Shown piece after piece: positions 34,722-44,301 of a stretch of DNA of 64,000 nucleotides. Both the position numbers and the translations under genes were made by a program. Below the pieces are notes generated by a model. The model was not told the DNA's origin. It searched no databases and worked only from the letters and a program-made list of their open reading frames with translations. How positions within the stretch are numbered: the first letter of the stretch is position 1; the number at the start of each line of letters is the position of its first letter. The stretch comes from Procambarus clarkii (taxonomy: Eukaryota > Arthropoda > Malacostraca > Decapoda > Cambaridae). The stretch lies in the NCBI RefSeq assembly GCF_040958095.1, contig NC_091152.1, forward strand, positions 19,011,381 through 19,075,380, written 5' to 3'.

Positions 34722-36468
34722 ATAAGAACGGCCTTTAGAAACTTGTATCAGGAATCTTTCAGAACTTTGTATACCACATATGTCAGACCAATCCTGGAGT
34801 ATGCAGCTGCAGCATGGAGGTCATATCTAGTCAAGCACAAGACTAAATTGGAGAAAGCTCAGAGGTATGCCACCAGACTAGTACCCGAGCTGAGGGGTAT
34901 GAGCTACGAGGAGAGACTACGGGAACTGAACTTCACGCCGCTGGGAAACAGAAGAGTTAGTGGGGGCATGATCACCACATACAAAATTCTCAGAGGAATT
35001 GGTAGGGTAGATAAAGACAGTATATTTAACATAAGGGGCACACGCACAAGGGGGACATAGGTGGAAACTGAGTACATAAATGAGCCACACAGACATTAGC
35101 AATAACTCTTTTAATACCAAAGTAGTTAACAAACAATTGGAATGCATTAGGCAGTGATGTGGTGGAGGCTGACTCCATAGAGTTTCAAGTGTAGATATAG
35201 AGTCCAATAGGCTCAGGAACCTGTACACCTGTTGATTGACAGTTGAGAGGCGGGACCAAAGAGCCAGAGCTCAACCCCCCTTGAGCTCCACTGAGCTGCA
35301 CCATAAAGGTCCAGATAAGGAAACAAAGGTGTCCTTCTCACCTTTGGTCCATGTTTAGAGACCGAAGACCAGACCACTGCCATCAGGTCTCCTGCTGGAC
35401 CTAATCCACCTCTGATGACGTCAATTTTTGAGTTTAGATGAAAAGTTATAACAATTTTCAGTTCCTAATATAATGCATAATGTTTACTTCAAAATTCACT
35501 GATTCTAATGATTCACAAATGCATCATATGTTCAAACTGTGAACCTCTCCAAGTAACACAAGAAAGCAGCCGGGTGGAAACAGTACGCAGCTTCAGTGCT
35601 TCAGATTCCCCTGAGGCTTCCCTGTCCACCCAGGTGACGGTGCTTCATGGTGGACGGGAGAGGTGTGTAGCAGGACGGGGCCCTCCGTCACCACCCAGCT
35701 GGGATCACCCGTCGTCTGTTCAAAGTTGTTGTCTCTTGGGAACCTTCTTTCAGGCAGAGACCAATGTAGAGTCTGGCCATCAAGGGATGTGCTGATGTTG
35801 AAGCCAATAATTGTTTACATTATTCTCTTCAGAAGAATTTGATTACTCTCCTCTCGTGTGGTAAATAAATGAATAATCCTTTTTATCCTGCAGGTTTTCA
35901 GAGGGATTACATGCAACTTTTAGTTAAGATAGTTATAGAGAGAGACAGAGAGAGAGAGATACATGTACAGCAATAGAGCTATAAGAGCCACACACCAGGG
36001 GCCAGATTCCCAAAAGCCTTTACGCAAGCACTTACGAACGTGTACATCTTTCCTCAACCTTTGACGGCTTTGGTTACATTTATTAAACAGTTTACAAGCA
36101 TGAAAACTTGCCAATCAACTGTTGTTATTGTTATAAACAGCCTCCTGGTGCTTCCGAGCTCATTAACTGTTTAATAATTGTAAACAAAGCCGCGAAAGAT
36201 TAAGAAAAGATGTACAGGTTCGTAAGTGCTTTCGTGAATCTGGCCCCAGAGTTGTCAACATGACCATTATTGACCACAAGAGCCTCACCTGTGCCTCCTT
36301 TCTCACCTCCACAGGTTCCCTCTGAACGGGTACTGCAAGTTGACCTCCATGCAGGCCATCCAGCGCCTCCTCAACGCCTCCTTCAACCTGGTGACCAGTA
36401 ACGGGGGCGGCGTGGAGGGCCAGCAGTTCTCAGAGTACCTCTTCTGCCGGAGAGCCCTGCCTCTGTGA
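28034..36468 (+). CDS. KCTD1/KCTD15-like BTB protein (tiwaz-type), 3' part, four exons
   Basis: Coding sequence joins 28034-28239, 32132-32304, 33963-34117 and 36315-36468. All junctions are GT-AG and the reading phases match, giving about 228 residues up to TGA at 36466-36468. The family forms oligomers through its BTB domain; vertebrate KCTD1/15 are linked to repression of AP-2 transcription factors, and fly Tiwaz to TfAP-2. They are not channels. Seen here: the second half of the BTB fold ([16 protein letters not shown]), a Ser-rich linker, then the C-terminal domain with [17 protein letters not shown] and [14 protein letters not shown]. The start of the BTB domain (VHIDVGG-type strand in vertebrate proteins) and the initiator Met are not in the visible sequence. 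They should be on one or more upstream exons. The C-terminal tail is shorter than in vertebrates. Introns carry SINE, LINE, MITE and minisatellite DNA. Confidence 0.92.
28273..28504 (-). mobile_element. tRNA-derived SINE, copy 2, in the KCTD intron
   Basis: Reverse complement of the SINE at 23428. It starts at its tail (TTTCGGGGCTTTAGTGTCCC) only 34 bases after the KCTD donor and ends with the tRNA-like head (CCGCTCGGCCGACCGGCTCC). The last tail repeats are missing. Confidence 0.92.
28505..29171. other. AT-rich KCTD intron sequence with a single foldback arm
   Basis: Mostly AT-rich unique DNA. 28862-28938 is one arm of the foldback family seen at 25199-25364 (CGACTTGAGAATGGTCCAGG through TCTAGTGTGTGGTCTGGTC), without its partner arm. 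Confidence 0.75.
29172..29430. mobile_element. MITE-like foldback element, copy 1 (KCTD intron)
   Basis: The ends are complementary: GGGGCCAGATTCACGAAG at the left and CTTCGTGAATCTGGCCC at the right. Internal pairs such as TTACGCAAGTACTTACGAAC with its reverse complement continue through most of the 259 bases. There is no coding capacity. A second copy lies inverted at 35998-36247. I could not define a target-site duplication. Confidence 0.88.
29431..30715. other. KCTD intron: unique DNA and a possible dispersed element
   Basis: 29431-29990 is AT-rich unique DNA. About 29995-30600 is GC-richer, with AGTCTCGGAAGACTATGGAG and a small hairpin GCGCCCTGACAGGGCGC (30043-30059). It has the look of a dispersed repeat but I see no second copy here. 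A 14-base inverted pair, ACCCCCTGGCTATGACAACC with GGTTGTCAT, lies near 30566-30610. Confidence 0.4.
30716..32128. repeat. 32-bp minisatellite abutting a KCTD 3' splice site, about 44 copies
   Basis: Units contain CACACCACTAATGCCTCTCC and a variable C-rich stretch; the period is 32 (for example 31148 and 31180). It occupies the 3' end of the intron before exon b and stops three bases before the acceptor AG at 32130-32131. No AG dinucleotide occurs from 30704 to 32129. Each unit carries CTAAT, close to the animal branch-point consensus, followed by a pyrimidine tract. Confidence 0.93.
32132..32304 (+). CDS. KCTD exon b: BTB end and Ser/Gln-rich linker
   Basis: Acceptor CCGCAG ends at 32131 and donor GTGAGT starts at 32305. 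The split codon GGT bridges the previous exon. The translation starts [17 protein letters not shown], the helix after the BTB fold, and continues into an SSSQ repeat encoded at 32194-32244, followed by a basic/acidic stretch. The SSSQ insert replaces the region where vertebrate KCTD1 has a short conserved linker. The sequence just upstream is a 1.4-kb minisatellite that supplies the pyrimidine tract. Confidence 0.88.
32305..33100. other. KCTD intron, AT-rich unique sequence
   Basis: Contains small inverted motifs (ACTAGT repeats at 32389-32450, ATATATGTATATATGTAT). No gene recognised. Confidence 0.55.
33101..33627. repeat. 20-bp minisatellite in the KCTD intron, about 26 copies
   Basis: Units are CCTAACCTGTCCTACACGTA with variants CACGTG, CATGTG, CATGTA and TTCTAC/TCCAAC/TCCTTC, in strict 20-base register. 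Many units carry the palindrome CACGTG. Confidence 0.94.
33628..33962. other. KCTD intron 3' end
   Basis: Unique sequence with a local repeat of GGATCCCTGTGATTCAGGGA (about 33767-33830) and a pyrimidine-rich approach to the acceptor at 33961-33962. Confidence 0.6.
33963..34117 (+). CDS. KCTD exon c: start of the C-terminal domain
   Basis: Acceptor CTCTACAG ends at 33962, phase 0; donor GTACTG starts at 34118. It encodes [20 protein letters not shown], a Glu-rich ELFPEV segment and [10 protein letters not shown], matching the conserved C-terminal domain of KCTD1/15 (APDLGERITLSG and WNHDSTHVIR in vertebrates). The Arg codon is split with the last exon. Confidence 0.93.
34380..34418. repeat. 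(CA)n microsatellite
   Basis: About 18 CA dinucleotides, followed by GTGTGTGTC and GTCAGTCAGTCAGTC repeats. Confidence 0.95.
34460..34720 (+). mobile_element. LINE 3' end with (AC)n tail, second family, copy A
   Basis: Contains GGAATGCATTAGGAAGTGAT, GTGGTGGAGGCTGACTCCAT and GAGAGGCGGGACCAAAGAGC, all shared with 35110-35283. The translation [21 protein letters not shown] is typical of the ORF end of non-LTR elements. It terminates in AGGTGAGTACACAC and about 36 AC dinucleotides (34646-34720), which I read as the tail. Confidence 0.8.
34721..35285 (+). mobile_element. LINE C-terminal RT fragment and 3' end, second family, copy B
   Basis: The + strand frame encodes [38 protein letters not shown] and [18 protein letters not shown], the region after the RT catalytic core in CR1/jockey-like non-LTR elements. 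The frame closes at 35058 (TAG), about 50 codons before the expected end, so it is decayed. The 3' part repeats copy A but has no AC tail. It is 5' truncated and starts directly after the AC tail of copy A. Confidence 0.85.
35286..35997. other. KCTD intron, unique sequence
   Basis: No gene or known repeat recognised. A GAGA-rich tract lies at about 35935-35960. Confidence 0.5.
35998..36247. mobile_element. MITE-like foldback element, copy 2 (KCTD intron, inverted)
   Basis: Same element as 29172-29430 in opposite orientation: begins GGGGCCAGATTCCCAAAAGC and ends GTGAATCTGGCCCC. The asymmetric centre (CAATCAACTGTTGTTATTGT) is the reverse complement of the centre of copy 1, which fixes the relative orientation. 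Confidence 0.88.
36315..36468 (+). CDS. KCTD exon d: last coding exon with stop
   Basis: Acceptor CTCCACAG ends at 36314. Translation begins [19 protein letters not shown] and includes [14 protein letters not shown], then ends CRRALPL and TGA. It matches FPLNGYC and GGGVDSSQFSEYVLRRE in vertebrate KCTD1/15. It lacks the vertebrate C-terminal extension. Confidence 0.94.
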
Positions 36469-37020
36469 TCACTCACTCCCCATACAACGCCACGAAAATA
36501 CGAAAGAAATAGAGATAATTGTTATAAATAGAAGAGTGAATAATACAAAGTGAGAGGAGAAGGAAGAGAGTAAACAGGGAATAATGAAGAATGCAAATGG
36601 CCAAGGATTTATTAATTATTTTAGGGGGGGGGATATAATTCCTCACTTTCCCATAAATGATAAATCACACTAATTTCTATAAAAAACAAAGTAATCCTGA
36701 AAAAATATTACTATGGTCCACTTTTCTAGCAAAAAAGAATATTAGTGAAATAATTACAAGCCAAACAAGATACACAAGTAAAAACAAAAAAAAAGAGATA
36801 AAAATATATATATATGAAAAAAAAAATCCTTCTTGGCAAAGTTGATAAAAAAGAGAGAGAGTTAAGTATGAGGTTTTGTATAGTAGTTATGCTATAAAAA
36901 AAATTATATAAGATGTTTTATACGACAAGTTTAACTGATAGATAAGGTAGTTATTTGGACCTACTGGTGTTCAATATTCTGTTGAGGGTGAGAATGGTGA
37001 TTATATAATGATGTTTATGA
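36469..37020 (+). other. Probable KCTD 3' UTR and downstream AT-rich DNA
   Basis: AT-rich, unique sequence after the TGA. I see no clear AATAAA; the end of the transcript cannot be placed. Confidence 0.45.
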
Positions 37021-39232
37021 GAATCATGTTCCTGATACTGGGGTCATGTTCCTGGCCAATGGGGTCATGTTCACTGACCCCTGGGGTCATGTTCTGGCCA
37101 CTGGGGTCATGTTCTGGCCCCTGGAGTCATGTTCTGGCCACTGGGGTCATGTTCCTGGCCACTGGGGTCATGTTCACTGACCCTTGGGGTCATGTTCCTG
37201 GCCACTGGGGTCATGTTCTGGCCACTGGGGTCATGTTCTGGCCCCTGGGGTCATGTTCTGGCCACTGGGGTCATGTTCCTGGCCACTGGGGTTATGTTTT
37301 GGTCCCTGGGGTCATGTTCCTGACCCCTGGGGTCATGTTCCTGACCCCTGGGGTCATGTTCTGGCCACTGGGGTCATGTTCCTGACCACTGGGGTCATGT
37401 TCCTGGCCACTGGGGTCATGTTCCTGACCCCTGGGGTCATGTTCTTGACCCCTGGGGTCATGTTCTGGCCACTGGGGTCATGTTCTGGCCACTGGGGTCA
37501 TGTTCTGGCCACTGGGGTCATGTTCACTGACCCTTGGGGTCATGTTCACTGACCCTTGGGGTCATGTTCCTGGCCACTGGGGTCATGTTCACTGACCCTT
37601 GGGGTCATGTTCCTGGCCACCGGGGTCATGTTCTGGCCACTGGGGTCATGTTCTGGCCCCTGGGGTCATGTTCTGGCCACTGGGGTCATGTTTCTGACCA
37701 CTGGGGTCATGTTCTGGCCACTGGGGTCATGTTCCTGGCCACTGGGGTCATGTTCACTGACCCCTGGGGTCATGTTCCTGACCCCTGGGGTCTGTTCCTG
37801 GCCACTGGGGTCATGTTCACTGACCCCTGGGGTCATGTTCTGGCCACTGGGGTCATGTTCCTGGCCACTGGGGTCATGTTCTGGCCACTGGGGTCATGTT
37901 CTGGCCACTGGGGCCATGTTCCTGGCCACTGGGGTCATATTCACTGACCCCTGGGGTCATGTTCTGGCCACTGGGGTCATGTTCCTGGCCACTGGGGTCA
38001 TGTTCTGGCCACTGGGGTCATGTTCCTGACCACTGGGGTCACGTTCCTGGCCACTGGGGTCATGTTCCTGACCCCTGGGGTCATGTTCTGGCCCCTGGGG
38101 TCATGTTCTGGCCACTGGGGTCATGTTCTGGCCACTGGGGTCATGTTCCTGACCCTTGGGGTCATGTTCTGGCCCCTGGGGTCATGTTCTGGCCACTGGG
38201 GTCATGTTCACTGACCCTTGGGGTCATGTTCCTGGCTACTGGGGTCATGTTCTGGCCACTGGGGTCATGTTCTGGCCACTGGGGTCATGTTCTGGCCACT
38301 GGGGTCATGTTCTGGCCACTGGGGTCATGTTCCTGGCCACTGGGGTCATGTTCCTGGCCACTGGGGTCATGTTCTGGCCACTGGGGTCATGTTCTGGCCA
38401 CTGGGGTCATGTTCCTGGCCACTGGGGTCATGTTCCTGGCCACTGGGGTCATGTTCCTGGCCACTGGGGTCATGTTCTGGCCACTGGGGTCATGTTCTGG
38501 CCACTGGGGTCATGTTCCTGGCCACTGGGGTCATGTTCCTGGCCACTGGGGTCATGTTCTGGCCACTGGGGTCATGTTCTGGCCACTGGGGTCATGTTTC
38601 TGACCACTGGGGTCATGTTCCTGGCCACTGGGGTCATGTTCCTGGCCACTGGGGTCATGTTCCTGGCCACTGGGGTCATGTTCTGGCCACTGGGGTCATG
38701 TTCTGGCCACTGGGGTCATGTTCTGGCCACTGGGGTCATGTTCCTGGCCACTGGGGTCATGTTCCTGGCCACTGGGGTCATGTTCTGGCCACTGGGGTCA
38801 TGTTCTGGCCACTGGGGTCATGTTCCTGACCACTGGGGTCATGTTTCTGACCCCTGGGGTCATGTTCCTGACCCTTGGGGTCATGTTCTGGCCACTGGGG
38901 TCATGTTCTGGCCCCTGGGGTCATGTTTTGGCCACTGGGGTCATGTTCTGGCCACTGGGATCATGTTCTGGCCACTGGGATCATGTTCCTGACCCCTGGG
39001 GTCATGTTCTGGCCAATGAGGTCATGTTCCTGACCCCTGGAGTCATGTTTCTGACCCCTGGGGTCATGTTTCTGACCCCTGGGGTCATGTTCTGACCACT
39101 GGGGTCATGTTCTGACCACTGGGGTCATGTTCTAGCCCCTGGGGTCATGTTCCTGACCCCTGGGGTCATGTTCCTGACCCCTGGGGTCATGTTCCTGACC
39201 CCTGGGATCATGTTCCTGACCCCCGGGTTCAA
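37021..39232. repeat. 20/21-bp minisatellite, roughly 105 copies
   Basis: Units are CATGTTCTGGCCACTGGGGT (20), with a 21-base form (CATGTTCCTGG) and a 25-base form with ACTGACC inserted. Length variation shifts the frame, so the + strand shows several overlapping ORFs of 60-280 codons with WPLGSCS or GHWGHVL. These are not genes. The array starts about 550 bases after the KCTD stop. Confidence 0.95.
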
Positions 39233-39300
39233 CGTGGATTCTTCTGTGCCATGCTTTGTACTTGCTGTCGGTGCCTGAGACTCTTCCTCCGCAGACCCAC
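39233..39300. other. Short unique bridge between two arrays
   Basis: Contains GACTCTTCCTCCGCAG at 39279-39294, which resembles a 3' splice site, directly before the 13-bp array. No coding partner is visible. Confidence 0.4.
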
Positions 39301-40428
39301 TCACTGCCAGCAGACACAGCCAGCAGACACAGCCAGCAGACACTGCCAGCAGACACTGCCAGCAGACACAGCCAGCAGACACAGCCAGCAGACACTGCCA
39401 GCAGACACTGCCAGCAGACACAGCCAGCAGACACAGCCAGCAGACACTGCCAGCAGACACAGCCAGCAGACACTGCCAGCAGACACAGCCAGCAGACACT
39501 GCCAGCAGACACAGCCAGCAGACACAGCCAGCAGACACAGCCAGCAGACACTGCCAGCAGACACTGCCAGCAGACACAGCCAGCAGACACAGCCAGCAGA
39601 CACTACCAGCAGTCACAGCCAGCAGACACTGCCAGCAGACACAGCCAGCAGACACTGGCAGCAGACACAGCCAGCAGACACAGCCAGCAGACACAGCCAG
39701 CAGACACAGCCAGCAGACACAGCCAGCAGACACAGCCAGCAGACACTGCCAGCAGACACAGCCAGCAGACACTGCCAGCAGACACAGCCAGCAGACACTG
39801 CCAGCAGACACAGCCAGCAGACACAGCCAGCAGACACAGCCAGCAGACACTGCCAGCAGACACTGCCAGCAGACACAGCCAGCAGACACAGCCAGCAGAC
39901 ACTACCAGCAGTCACAGCCAGCAGACACTGCCAGCAGACACAGCCAGCAGACACTGGCAGCAGACACAGCCAGCAGACACAGCCAGCAGACACTGCCAGC
40001 AGACACAGCCAGCATACACAGCCAGCAGACACTGCCAGCAGACACAGCCAGCAGACACAGCCAGCAGACACTGCCAGCAGACACTGCCAGCAGACACAGC
40101 CAGCAGACACAGCCAGCAGACACTACCAGCAGTCACAGCCAGCAGACACTGCCAGCAGACACAGCCAGCAGACACTGGCAGCAGACACAGCCAGCAGACA
40201 CAGCCAGCAGACACTGCCAGCAGACACAGCCAGCATACACAGCCAGCAGACACTGCCAGCAGACACAGCCAGCAGACACAGCCAGCAGACACAGCCAGCA
40301 TACACAGCCAGCAGACACAGCCAGCAGACACAGCCAGCAGACACAGCCAGCAGACACTGCCAGCAGACACAGCCAGCAGACACTGCCAGCAGACACAGCC
40401 AGCAGACACTGCCAGCAGACATAACCAG
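39301..40428. repeat. 13-bp minisatellite, about 87 copies
   Basis: Units are AGCCAGCAGACAC with TGCCAGCAGACAC variants. Thirteen bases cycles through all frames every 39 bases, so many ORFs appear on both strands (HSQQTQPADTASR; SAGCVCWLCLLAV). A marked variant cluster (ACTACCAGCAGTCACAGCC) recurs at about 39602, 39902 and 40122, showing larger internal duplications. Confidence 0.96.
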
Positions 40429-40542
40429 CTCATGTAGCACATGTTCTGGATACATTAGACATTATCCCACATCCCAGAAATTGTATAAAATTATCCAAAA
40501 AGGGGTCATCTCAACATTTAAATCATTGTCCCCAACTTCCTA

Positions 40543-40543
40543 C

Positions 40544-40617
<74 letters not shown>
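40543..40617. repeat. (CA)n microsatellite
   Basis: About 37 CA dinucleotides without interruption. Confidence 0.97.
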
Positions 40618-40619
<2 letters not shown>

Positions 40620-42063
40620 CTGCTAGAGCATGTCTGTTCACTACAAGATTTTGTCAGCACACTACAAGCAGACATCTTGATGTTGTTACAACTTTCGTGA
40701 TAATTTCAGCGTAATTTCTGAAGACATTTTCCTTTCAAAGACCTTTAATCATAGCCAAGAAGCAGTAAGGTGCAAGTGAGTGTGTCTGCAGGGGTGTTGA
40801 AGTGTCGTCTGGCCCGGCAGTGGTTCTGCCAAGTGAATCAGGATAACAGCATAATTTTTAGGGAATATTTGTAAAGAAATGATTTTTTAGCTTAGAGTTT
40901 TGGGTGGGTGGAGGAGGAGTTGTGCTGGGCTGGAGAGAGAGAGGTGATCGTCGTAGGGCATTGCTTGCCTTGTCTACTGAGACAATACTTCAATGTTTAA
41001 GAAACATTCGCCATGTAAGATGAAGGCGGCGCAGCGTTGCTAGCCGCTCGGTGCTTGCAAGATGTAAATAGTTACACTATTTTCTAGATTTTTTACTCAG
41101 AATTTTCTATTGTTGTCAGTTTAATTTTTTCAATGTGATGATAGTCGTGACTTCACATTTCTAACTTGCAAAATTTAAGATGTTTTTAATGCCAGTGGCG
41201 AGGCTCTTTAAGGGGAAGAGCCGAGCGTCACCCATCCACTGGCTGTCCACACCTCAGCTTACTGTCTCCTACCACTCACCCTTCAGAGTTTTATTGTGCC
41301 ATACTTAACAGGTGTGTGACCACTTGGGGGCGGGGTCAACCACCTTCCTAATCACCCTCGCGTCCAACGTCACCCACTTGTGTTCTACCGTTGAACTCTC
41401 GTGTGTCTTAAGATGCAGCATGAGGAGTAGTGTCCTCTGAGGTGTGTGTGTGTCACAGCACACTACTCCCACATGCACATCTTTACATCCCAATTGCATA
41501 GTTTTATATAATTGTTTACTGTGTCATCCCTCCTACTGGCATGACCCAGCCCTCTCACCTGTCGCCAGTGACCCCGTGACCCTTGACCCTCCAAGGTCAG
41601 GTCAAGGCGCAGTACAAAACAGAGGTCAAGGCAGGTCACAGACACACCACAACCTTCAACTAATGTACATATGAACGGTGGAGTCATTTTTCTGTCCGAA
41701 ACATGCTGGTAATGCCGAACAGAACCCCCGGAGAGGCCCACAAGCAGCTTCTCCAAATACAAGGTTTACGTGGATCAAGTTTCTTATTTGGTCTAGTTTT
41801 TGGAACAGTGGGCTGGTTAGGCAATTTCCAGCATGTTTCCCACATGTCTATTTACCACCACAGAGTGTCTCACAAGATGCTACAGGTAGAAATGAGTTCA
41901 TTAAGTCCACATCCTCCCCCCCCCCCCTTGATCTCTCTCTCAACCGATGGGTCTAAATGATAACTTTTCTCTAAGTCACTAAACCCTTAACATTCACTAA
42001 ATGATAATTAAACCTTTAGATTTACAAGACATATTATCATTTCTCAATGTCAACTACGCCTTC

Positions 42064-42065
<2 letters not shown>
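40618..42065. other. Unique sequence, no gene recognised
   Basis: About 1.4 kb of non-repetitive sequence. A nested hairpin lies at 41191-41243. Open frames of 64-99 codons overlap each other on both strands without recognisable domains. A short C-run is at about 41917-41930. Confidence 0.5.

Positions 42066-42140
<75 letters not shown>
42066..42140. repeat. (AT)n microsatellite
   Basis: About 36 AT dinucleotides in a row. Confidence 0.97.
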
Positions 42141-42142
<2 letters not shown>

Positions 42143-43014
42143 TTTTTCATAAATATAGTCGAGCATAATTCAGAGTTTCCTAATTATTTTCAAGTTTAAT
42201 GTCATATTCCCTTGATGATTTAAGAGCTATTATACAATGGTTTAAGTTAAGCAAAAGCTCGACCATATATTCATAATGCTTTTGCCATATTCCGTCTGTG
42301 TGTGTACTTTTGTGGGTGGCAGCGAAGTACACAGTGAGAGGCCTCGTAATCCCTAGTCACATCCTGCAGCATTGTTTCAGTGGGTCTGTTGCCACACACC
42401 ACACTGGTCTGACTGTCCTATTCTCGCGGTACAATTAAACTTTAAGTGCATCCAGTCACCTGGTGAAGGAGAGGGACTTGTGTCACACTCTGTGGTGTTG
42501 AGGGAGAGAGATTATTGTTTCTTATGTAAGTACATTACCAGCGCCAAGTGGACATCCTTCTGGGGCTGGCCTCGACACGGCTAGGGGTGCCAGGACTCGG
42601 CTAGGGGGTGCCAGAACAGGGCCAGGAGTGCCAGGATCCTGGGAGGAAAGCCTGGTCTCCTGGGATACAGCCCTCACGGTCTCCACCCTCACAATGACTG
42701 TATTAATCATGTCTCTCAGTTTCTAAACATTTCCTGGTGGCTTGTAATCCTCTTATAAACAGTATGATGCGTGTAAAGATATTTCTCTTCTTCGGTTTAT
42801 TCAAAATGACAGAAGCTTCGGTGTCCCTAACTTAATCAGCATTAGAAGACAATATAAACATTGCAATGTTTACTAAAAACATTAATATATATATATATAT
42901 AAATCAGAATTATATACTTATTAAATGAGTAATGGTAAAATCAAAAATCTAAACTTGAACTATGTACAAGGTCTAACAGCTATTCAAATAAGACGATAAT
43001 TAATGCGTAAACAC
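42141..43014. other. Unique sequence, no gene recognised
   Basis: Contains a small degenerate repeat GGGTGCCAGGACTCGGCTAG at about 42583-42640 and a short AT run at 42886-42901. Nothing else recognised. Confidence 0.5.
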
Positions 43015-43692
43015 CAACCCGACCTCAGAACAAGTCCATTCCATCCAGCGGTCGACCCCAAAGACGCATTCATCCATTTTAATAACATGCTGTTCATTCC
43101 AAATGGAAATTTTCTCAAATATAAATAAATATTATAATATATTAGTATATTGTGCATATATAGGCATAGGTTAGGTTAGGTGTTTAGGTTCTGTTGGCGA
43201 TTATTTGTATTTGTAGTACGTGGGTGAAGCATTTACAGCGTTGTGGTTCGAACACCAGTCGTCAGTGAAGCACTTGATCCGGAAGTGTTCGGACGTCATC
43301 AGTTGTTAGTCCAGCCCGTCCTCCAAACAAAGACCCAAAAGTGATTCCATGCACCCGCCAACCCCCCTGTTTGTGAATGAAAAACGGTTTACACACGACT
43401 CACAACTGCTGACGTTCGAACACTTCCGGAACAAGTGCTTCACTGACGACTGGTGTTCGAACCACAACGCTGTAAATGCTTCACCCACGTACTACAAATA
43501 CAAATAATAGCCAACAGAACCTAAACACCTAACCTAACCTATGCCTATATATGCACAATATGCTAATATATAATAATATTAATTTATATTTGAGAAAATT
43601 CCTGTTTTGAATGAACAGCATTTAAAAATTGATGAATGCGTCTGTGGGGTCGACCGCTGGATGGAACGGACTTGAGTCGATTACGGGTTGTG
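43015..43692. mobile_element. Large foldback: two inverted copies of the 0.4-kb dispersed repeat
   Basis: The left arm (about 43015-43335) matches 24571-24870 in direct orientation. The right part (about 43340-43692) is the inverse of the same element, including its far end (CCAGCCCGTCCTCCAAACAA). Arms are about 320 bases with scattered mismatches. No protein is encoded; ORFs of 60-73 codons in it also occur in the 24571 copy and reflect shared repeat sequence. Confidence 0.88.
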
Positions 43693-44052
43693 AGTTCAAG
43701 GTGAGACGACCTATAAGACTAAAGAATGAGGTCGTTGAACCAAGAGTGGTCGTTATCCTTGCTGTGATCTCTAGTAGTAAAGGAAGCAAAGTACCTAAGA
43801 GGCAGCCCAGTACGGTAGGACTCACATATGTACACAAATATGTGTTTTAAAGATATATGAGACATTCCCCACATATCGAACATTGCAGTACGAATATTTA
43901 AGGAGTTAACACCAGACTTGAGTTCACAGAGTAGTGGATCTCCTAAATAGCTTCCGGTGTTAAAGTTAGTAAACACTAGTTGAAAACTAATTTGTGGATG
44001 TATCTAAGAATTTTACAAAGTTCCTTTCTAACCTAACAGCTCACAGTATCTA
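43693..44052. other. Unique sequence between foldback and SINE
   Basis: AT-rich; no gene recognised. Confidence 0.5.
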
Positions 44053-44301
44053 GGGAGCCGGTCGGCCGAGCGGACAGCACGCTGGACTTGTGATCCTGTC
44101 GTCCCGGGTTCGATCCCAGGCGCCGGCGAGAAACAATGGACAGAGTTTCTTTCACCCTATGTCCCTGTTACCTAGCAGTAAAATAGGTACCTGGGTGTTA
44201 GTCAGCTGTCACGGGCTGCTTCCTGGGGTTGGAGGCCTGATCGAGGACCGGGCCGCGGGGACACTAAAGCCCCGAAATCATCTCAAGATAACCTCAAGAT
44301 A
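44053..44301 (+). mobile_element. tRNA-derived SINE, copy 3
   Basis: Collinear with the copy at 23428: head CCGGTCGGCCGAGCGGAC, B-box-like GGTTCGATCCC (here the canonical form), body GGTACCTGGGTGTTAGTCAG, tail CCCCGAAATCATCTCAAGAT and AACCTCAAGATAG. Confidence 0.93.

Noticed and set aside
37021-39232. p53-type response elements in GGTCATGTTC units
   Set aside because: The half-site has a mismatch at the third purine and the motif is simply part of a repeated unit.
41202-41222. Histone mRNA 3' stem-loop
   Set aside because: The stem has seven pairs and a seven-base loop, unlike the six-pair, four-base loop of the histone element, and no histone ORF is near.
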